DNA of 64,000 bases, taken from assembly GCA_032622095.1 (NCBI GenBank), contig CP136068.1:15977729-16041728 (forward strand), written 5' to 3'. Of the stretch, positions 57,964 through 64,000 are shown one piece after another. Every line of letters starts with the position of its first letter. Position 1 is the first letter of the stretch. The translations under genes and the position numbers were made by a program. The notes under the pieces were generated by a model. The model was not told the DNA's origin and searched no databases. It worked only from the letters and a program-made list of their open reading frames with translations. Source of the DNA: Siphonodentalium dalli (Eukaryota; Mollusca; Scaphopoda; Gadilida; Siphonodentaliidae).

Positions 57964-60647
57964 TTAACGTTACTTATTAATTACTATGGTTGACTTTGAC
58001 TCCATTTCAAATGCTTGAGTTCCACCTCGAATTTCATGATAATTAGCATAACTGATTACAGTGGCCAGGAGCAAATATAAATGTCTGTTTCAGCAAAGGT
58101 GAGGTATACTCCATTACATAATAAATACCATGAACATGAATGGCGAAACATTTTGTAAATTTGCTGACGATATGTTTCATAAAATTTATCAAAAACGTCA
58201 AAAGACGAAAAGTGCTGAAATTCGGAAACGGGAATTGTAAAAGTTTTGATTACATATTTCATTCAATTATTAAAACTGTTTGCCTCAAAACACAATTCTA
58301 GTTTTCATCTTGGACATTTGGAGCTTGGCTTTAAATTTCTATCGATGTTTTCGCCTAGAGCATTGATGGAGGATTGTCAAAGCTCGAAGCCGACAAACCA
58401 AAATTATAAATTCAGAGCGATACACTTTGAGCTGTTTCCCTTTAAATTTAAAATGAACGGTTGCCAAGGAAATCCATATGTACTGCTCGTCTTAACGTCG
58501 GCGAGAAAAAAAATAGTTCCCAACCATTTTAATCATTTGAGTCATTACATACACAAAAGAAAGACGGAATATAAATTATGTGATTATAATTATTGATGAC
58601 TGGTTGACAATTTATGTATTTGTTTAACGAGCGAATGAAATTACGAGTTTGTTTTGAATTAGGCTAGTAGTAATTGTACGCAAAAATAGTCCGGTGATAA
58701 CATTACAAAAAATTCTAAATAATGGGTGCTGAATACGTGTACGATTAAATCGGATCAGTTAATAACAATACAAAGAACAACCATAGTTACCCAGACGGAG
58801 TATATGCATAGCACCGAGGTAAGCAATTATGTGCCGAGTTACGAATACCAGTTGAACAACATATTTGATAGCAAATTTTAGACAGAGAAGTCACTCACAA
58901 GGTCACGGTGTTCAAAATCAAAGGTGCAAAGGTTGCTAGACACTACGCCGCCCTAATGATCAGCTCAAACTGCCCATTAGGGCGGCTGGTGGCCCCCATA
59001 CCCTACGTTGAGCTATCTATTTCACAACATTTTTCAACTAAACAATGAATGCTGGCCTTATTATCTCACCATATATTTTCAGTAGTCGGTACTCCCCGCC
59101 ACAAGTTGACGCCAAAAGTTCCCTGTGTCGGTGTATCTAAATGCTTTAATCGGACATTTCTAAACTGTTTAATGTTGGTGACCCGGATAAGTCGTCCATC
59201 TTCACGTTCTTGTTGACATTTTACACAAGGCCATGTGCTCGGAAGAACTACTGGGTAATTTACTACGTCCGGTTTGGCCTATAGTCCGTTTTACGGATAA
59301 CTATTTTTGACTGTTGCGTTCAAGCTGCAGACAGAGTTTAGTCTCGGCGCCAAGTGATGTCTTAACGCTGCAGGCACGTGTATTTTTTTAAATAAAATAT
59401 TTTTTATAGAAGTGTTTTGTCAGTTACAATTCATTCTGGCTTGACCTAGACCATTTTCAAACGAATATGGACATTTCTGTTTCTCAGAATAATGCAGAAT
59501 TAGCTGTAAACCTACAAAAATCTAAAATAAATATGTATACAGGAGGTATCAAATTTGCTTCTAAAATAAATAAATACGACATTGCTTCACATTCCATGTA
59601 GGTGCTGGCATGCAGGGTAAGTTTTGTGTAGGAGACTGAACTCAGGATGGAGCTTATGTTGCGTTCTGGGACGGAAAGTATCCAAACACAGCGATCTGTA
59701 AATGACGAAATACCAAGCTGAAAAGTTTTCGCGATCGCTGCACTGTTTTTTTTTTTTAGTTTTACGCTCGCTATATGTCATAAAAACTCAAATAAAATCA
59801 CGTCATGTTGCATTATTATGGTTTAATTCTCCATTATACAGCACAAAACATGCTTTAAGTGTCATTTTCCGCCTTAGTTTTCTACAGCTTGGTTCTGCTT
59901 GGTATTTCTACGCACCCCTGCTTATCGCCGGAATGCATTTACAATATGGGATATTTAGAAGGGTCCATAAAACTAATTAGGCTATAACTTTGTTATCTTT
60001 CATATTTTGCGTTAAATTTCAAACATGTGCCAGGGACATATATCCCGTCCGGAATGTGCATAAACATTTCCAGTTTCTCATCGTATTTTTATTTATTTTA
60101 TGCGACAAAATTGTCGTAAATGTCAGAAAACCACGCTGACCAGTCTATGTTTTGCGTTAAGAGCTAACGCTCGATGAACATAGTTCTATTGAGAGTTTTT
60201 TACGACCTTTTATACCCCATAATCACTAAAATGAGATGTCTCACACCCACCACACGATTTGTTAAAAGTTGTGGAAGAATGAAGTCAGTTCTTGTATATC
60301 ATTTATTCACATCTAATATCAATGTATAGTTAACAGTAATGTTATGAATCAAATCTTGGATGGATGGAAAGACAGGAACGCCGCTTATTAATTTAGCGGG
60401 TGGATGTTGACATCTGCCAATTAGTCTGAAGACCGAAACTGATTGAAGAGTAGATTAATGTCTGGTTTATATATCGCTAATGAATGGTAGCCGTCATTAG
60501 TGCATCTCTTTGTCTTTACTGACCCATGGGTGAACTGGGAATTATTACCTAAGACTCCTGCCTTTGTGGTTAGACTTGCATAACTCATAGGTCGCGGCCT
60601 CTCCGAGTATGACCTTGGCAATTTGGTTGGGGTCACTTATAGTTCGA
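57964..60647. other. No gene recognised; one hairpin
   Basis: 2.7 kb of AT-rich DNA. GCCGCCCTAATG (58947-58958) and CATTAGGGCGGC (58975-58986) form a perfect 12-bp stem. A 12-T run lies near 59745. Frames such as 58246-58596 and 59702-59980 (plus) have no recognised domain. Confidence 0.5.
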
Positions 60648-60792
60648 TTATATTCCAGTCTCCCCCCATCGGTTAAGATAGCTATGTTTAGTATGTATCA
60701 GGGATCGTTACTCTACATAGTATATTCCTGTCTCCCCCCATCGGTTGAGATAGATATGTTTAGTATGTATCAGGGATCATTACTCCACATAA
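60648..60792. repeat. 72-bp tandem duplication
   Basis: TCCCCCCATCGGTTAAGATA at 60661 recurs at 60733 (GGTTGAGATA). Both are followed by TATGTTTAGTATGTATCAGG, giving two units of about 72 bp with a few differences. It lies downstream of the envelope-like gene. Confidence 0.85.
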
Positions 60793-61109
60793 GGTCCCCC
60801 TTATTTTCAGATTTTGACTACTGGTGTTAAAATCTAAGGGTTGGATACTTCGGTATGCATATAAGTTACGATGTGTGGTCATCAGCAAAAATTGTATCAA
60901 TTGAATATATATATATATTTATGTACATGTTGAAGCCTTTTGCATTATGGTTGGATGATTATGGTTATCCACTCTTTGAAGGAGAGTTGGCATGATGAGA
61001 TAACATGAGTGTAATAATATAAGTTATCAATATAAATCATTGGAATACATGTAATACAATCATAAGTATGTTGAACAATAAATGGGTGAACGATACTTCG
61101 TTCAAAAGT
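60793..61109. other. 3' side of the envelope-like gene; no feature certain
   Basis: AT-rich, with a (TA)n run near 60907. On the minus strand after the stop codon no clear AATAAA is seen close by. No LTR could be identified because its partner would lie outside the window. Confidence 0.4.
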
Positions 61110-63227
61110 TCATGGATGTGCTCCATTGATTTGGCGAGCGCTACTGTCCACTTCCGGTTCCTGTGTCACGAGGTTTGGGTGATGTGACTTTCGTCGCTTC
61201 GTCGATATTAACGCTGGATTGACATCGTGCTCGTAAGGTCTTTTCCTTGAATGTGAGCGTTCTCTTGTGACGTCCTGACGTCGATCCTTTTGTAGCTGTC
61301 TGGCTTGTGGATAAACTGTTTCATTATTGCGATCAGATGTGCGTTTGCAAAGCTTGTATTTTTGGAGGCATTCGGTTGTAATGAATTGGAAACGGAGTTG
61401 AATGATGATGATTAAAATTATGGCAATAATAAAAATGATAGGGATGAATGTTATATAATTAAAATTATTCGGATGGGATTCAATTGGTTGTAAAGACGTA
61501 ATGGTGTCTAGAAATTGAGGTAGGGAGATTGACTGTGTAGGTGGGAGTGCTTTCGGTATCGAGATATTCGGGACTCGTGCGATTGCATCAAAAATGGGCT
61601 TCCATTGTGCTACGCTGGTGATATTGATTTGTGGTTGAGATAGGAACAAGTCTGTTTTCACGTAATATGTCGTATGATTGATACTCGAATACGCTATTAG
61701 TTGAATACTTGGGTTCGAAGCTATACAACGCGGTCGTAGGGTTAAAATATCGATTGATTCATTCATCGTGATTTCATATGGTTTGAGACGGGTCATATTT
61801 TCGTAACATGATACTGAGAATGTCTCTGGTTTTGATGCAACGATGACCCATGATTCATGAGTTATTTGAATCGCTGTAGGTAGGACTTTTTGTGGGTTAA
61901 TTTTGATAGGACAGCTTTCGAAAATATTGTCGGTTTTGTTTAAATACAAATCCAAGATACAATTGCGTTTGGTTTCGACTGTATAAGTTATGCCCTGCAC
62001 TCTGCAATATGGAAGTCTCTTACGAATGCATGGGTGGTTTTCATTTGCGGTGATATATATATCGCGTGTCGCCGATATGATTAGGAAGTTATCTTTTAAA
62101 TCGAATGACGCTACTACATGTTTCGTACCATACTTTAATTTTGGGTCGTGAGGATTTATTGGTCTGGGTATAGGAATTGCTCGGAATACGTCGTATGATT
62201 TTCTGACATCGAGTAGCGGAATGGATATTATAATTATTAAATGATTATCGGTAAGAATTGTTTGGCTGGACAAATGCTTATAATAAGAAGCTATGTCTGA
62301 TTCAGGGTTGTATGGTAGTGTGAGATACGCCGGTAAAAAATCTGCGAAACTGTCAATGGTTTGGTGTAATAACGTGGCGTCAATAATTTCGGGGCTTATT
62401 CGTTCCAACGTGAGGGTAGCTATTTGTGTCTGAAGATGCTGCAAATATATTTTGGCATTTAGAACCATTTCCTGTGCTTCACGTATAACTAAACTATATT
62501 TTGCTATAACCAGCCCAAATAGTTCGAGTGTTGATAAATGACGTTGGAGCTGCGATATGTCCGAGTTTAAGGTTTTGCGTATATGTTTAACAGAAATAAG
62601 TAGGGAGTTTAACGTTTGTCTATTCTCGTTAGTGATTTCGCGCGTTACATTTATTATGCTAAATGCCGAAGCGATAGAATGCTGTATTAGCTTTTGATTA
62701 TGATATAATGTTCGGATGTTTGTTTGAACTAGTTCAAGGTCTGATTCTGACGGAACGCCGAATAGCCATTTTTGAATTGTGGACACGAAAGGTAGGAGTG
62801 ATCTTTTAACACGATTTGCACGGTGGATAGTTCGATATGACGCGAAATTATATGTGATTGTTAGGAGTTGGGATTGAATAGCTGTGATTTCGGTAATCAT
62901 GTCTGACAAGGTGAATATGTAATTTTTGTTAAACTTATGAGCCTTATTAGTCGCGGCTGGGGCATTCCAAAGATTGTTATGATATGTGGAATAATGTTCC
63001 TTTGAACAAATATTTTCTAGGTCTTTCTTTGCTGAATGAATAAGGTGAGATGTTTGGGTTAGGAATGTTTCGAACGGTTGCAAGTCGGTAACGAAACTCA
63101 ATTTCCAGTCTTCGCTAGACAAGGCAATTTGGTTTTGATGGTTGAAAAATATATTCTGTCTCGTTAATATGCTTTGTACACACCATATTGTGATCGCAAT
63201 AAGAAATATCACTGAAGAAGTCCTCAT
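61110..63227 (-). CDS. Envelope-like class I fusion glycoprotein, intact
   Basis: An uninterrupted 705-codon frame. Residues 1-20 form a signal peptide (MRTSSVIFLIAITIWCVQS). A furin-type site, NRVKR, lies at 138-142, followed at once by a hydrophobic SLLPFVSTIQKWLFG and a long heptad-like helix region (165-280). This is the plan of the F/Env proteins of errantivirus-like retroelements and baculovirus-type F proteins. Potential N-glycosylation sites occur (NVT, NMT, NHT, NIT, NIS, NKT). Cysteines cluster at ~400-510. A single membrane segment (FIPIIFIIAIILIIII) at about 593-610 precedes a 90-residue Arg/Lys-rich tail. Such proteins mediate membrane fusion for virus-like particles. Its intactness contrasts with every other coding region here, suggesting a recent arrival or selection. 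Confidence 0.82.
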   Translation of the reverse strand: MRTSSVIFLIAITIWCVQSILTRQNIFFNHQNQIALSSEDWKLSFVTDLQPFETFLTQTSHLIHSAKKDLENICSKEHYSTYHNNLWNAPAATNKAHKFNKNYIFTLSDMITEITAIQSQLLTITYNFASYRTIHRANRVKRSLLPFVSTIQKWLFGVPSESDLELVQTNIRTLYHNQKLIQHSIASAFSIINVTREITNENRQTLNSLLISVKHIRKTLNSDISQLQRHLSTLELFGLVIAKYSLVIREAQEMVLNAKIYLQHLQTQIATLTLERISPEIIDATLLHQTIDSFADFLPAYLTLPYNPESDIASYYKHLSSQTILTDNHLIIIISIPLLDVRKSYDVFRAIPIPRPINPHDPKLKYGTKHVVASFDLKDNFLIISATRDIYITANENHPCIRKRLPYCRVQGITYTVETKRNCILDLYLNKTDNIFESCPIKINPQKVLPTAIQITHESWVIVASKPETFSVSCYENMTRLKPYEITMNESIDILTLRPRCIASNPSIQLIAYSSINHTTYYVKTDLFLSQPQINITSVAQWKPIFDAIARVPNISIPKALPPTQSISLPQFLDTITSLQPIESHPNNFNYITFIPIIFIIAIILIIIIQLRFQFITTECLQKYKLCKRTSDRNNETVYPQARQLQKDRRQDVTRERSHSRKRPYEHDVNPALISTKRRKSHHPNLVTQEPEVDSSARQINGAHP

Positions 63228-63471
63228 TCTGGCGCATATGGCCTACAATGAGATATAAATATTGTTAATATTTTGTCTGTTTTTATCTGTCGATTCTCTT
63301 GGCTGCGATGACTGTGAATTTGAATGGGGTCCCCCCACTATCGCTGTGGTACATTGATTAGTGTTACGATGTGTGAAATCTATGATGTAGTATCGCATTA
63401 CTTAATTAATTAGTCGCTGGTATATATGCACTGTCCGTGGTGAATATGGAGTATTTATCTTAATTATCATT
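63228..63471. promoter_or_regulatory. Divergent intergenic region, possible bidirectional promoter
   Basis: 244 bp separate the start codon of the envelope-like gene (minus) from that of the 103-codon ORF (plus). It contains AT-rich words (TATAAATATTGTTAATATTT near 63253 and GTATATATGCAC near 63420). No known operator is recognised. The layout suggests, but does not prove, that both are transcribed from here. Confidence 0.35.
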
Positions 63472-63783
63472 ATGAGTCAAGATAAGAAAAGTTTGTTTAT
63501 GACTTTGTCCTTGTTGGAAGGGAAATTGGCGAGTTTGATGAAACTCGGTCAAAGCGGGTCTGGCGTCCCCGTGGACGATACATACTTAGATGCTGTGAAT
63601 ACGATTTTGAAGGATCTCGTGACGGCTGGGTCACTGAATCCAAGTAGCAATAATAAGTTGCTGCAAGATTACTGGATAGAGGAGTCGGAGAGAATTTTGG
63701 AAGTCGTGAAGGTTCGAAAACTTATCCGGGAACAGAGGCGTTTAATTATGCAAATCTGGGAGGTAGAACAAGGCACATGGTAG
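63472..63783 (+). CDS. 103-codon hypothetical protein, divergent from env
   Basis: It starts MSQDKKSLFMTLSLLEGKLA and ends IWEVEQGTW at TAG. It is largely helical by composition, with hydrophobic residues spaced as in a helical bundle (ILKDLVTAGSL, LLQDYWIEESERILEVVKVR), and has no signal peptide or membrane segment. The family is not recognised. It is free of stops in GC-balanced sequence, and another open frame follows about 85 bp downstream on the same strand. It could be a small structural or regulatory protein of the same element as the envelope gene. Chance cannot be excluded at this length. Confidence 0.5.
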   Translation: MSQDKKSLFMTLSLLEGKLASLMKLGQSGSGVPVDDTYLDAVNTILKDLVTAGSLNPSSNNKLLQDYWIEESERILEVVKVRKLIREQRRLIMQIWEVEQGTW

Positions 63784-63867
63784 CAGACAGGCGATGAAGA
63801 TGGGTCCCCTTGATGTTTAATTCAAGGAAGCGAATTGCGCGGACCCCCTGTGGGTGAAATCCGTGTG

Positions 63868-64000
63868 ATGATACCGGGCCTGTTTGGTCTCATTTCAGGA
63901 ACGATAACTCTATCCGAAGTACACGACCTATATGCAGTACTCCCGTTGGAGTTTGACCTATATTCTCCGCCCACGCGTCGGTCTATTTGTACCGGTTGGA
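63868..64000 (+). CDS. Partial ORF running off the right edge
   Basis: From ATG at 63868 the plus frame is open to the end of the window (about 44 codons: MIPGLFGLISGTITLSEVHD then LYAVLPLEFDLYSPPTRR). The same frame is open back to about 63805, so an earlier start is possible. The alternating hydrophobic pattern looks protein-like, but no family is recognised. The opposite strand is also open over part of this stretch, so strand choice rests on composition and on the 103-codon neighbour. Confidence 0.4.
   Translation, partial: MIPGLFGLISGTITLSEVHDLYAVLPLEFDLYSPPTRRSICTGW

Noticed and set aside
63800-64000. Minus-strand open frame at the right edge as the end of a pol gene upstream of env
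   Set aside because: It is open for about 60 codons, but its composition (Ser/Arg/Pro/Asn-rich) shows no integrase feature. The plus-strand frame looked more protein-like. Not settled; more sequence would decide.

Overview
This window reads as intergenic DNA from an animal genome, most likely a marine invertebrate. A mollusc is my guess, from the mix of Ngaro-type, Ty3/Gypsy, MULE, piggyBac and hAT elements, but I cannot prove the taxon. It is AT-rich and has no bacterial operon structure, rRNA or convincing tRNA. Nearly everything recognisable is a transposable element (TE), many of them nested and broken. The only other gene-like material is a decayed RecQ-like helicase. There is also one long intact envelope-like reading frame at the right end.

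Layout. 0-5.4 kb: tandem and inverted repeats, a fragment of a dispersed repeat (called family A here) interrupted by a TA-inserting DNA transposon, a near-perfect 57-bp-arm palindrome, and a 490-bp repeat. 5.4-9.5 kb (minus): a decayed Ngaro-like tail, tyrosine recombinase then SGNH hydrolase, with an antisense PHD/coiled-coil ORF1 inserted in the recombinase. 10.7-13.4 kb: a 5'-truncated LINE (minus) and a 408-bp inverted-repeat element. 13.9-20.1 kb: exon-like pieces of a RecQ-like helicase (plus) split by a LINE tail and by a 2.8-kb DNA transposon that itself carries a hAT element.

22.3-36.9 kb (minus): a second Ngaro-like element (gag-like ORF, RT, RNase H). Its gag-like frame is cut first by a piggyBac-type element (TTAA sites, 33.3-36.4 kb) and again by an 8.8-kb LTR element (24.5-33.3 kb). 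The LTR element has two LTRs, a 4-bp target duplication and a primer binding site but no recognisable protein genes. 37-40.4 kb: a twin of the 490-bp repeat and a family A copy. 40.5-42.5 kb: a zinc-finger fragment and a MULE transposase remnant. 42.8-54.4 kb (minus): a Ty3/Gypsy element with LTRs, a Lys-type primer site, a damaged gag-pol, a foldback element inside gag and three tandem-repeat arrays in its 3' part. 54.8-58.0 kb: an inverted family A copy. 58-61 kb: no genes seen.

61.1-64 kb: a 705-codon class I fusion-protein-like envelope ORF (minus), divergent from a 103-codon ORF and a further ORF that runs off the window (plus). Divergent transcription away from an env-like gene is not the usual LTR-retrotransposon plan, so this is the part most likely to belong to something unfamiliar. 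The genes here do not form a pathway. The window is best read as a stratigraphy of insertions, and several target sites and one empty site are visible directly.
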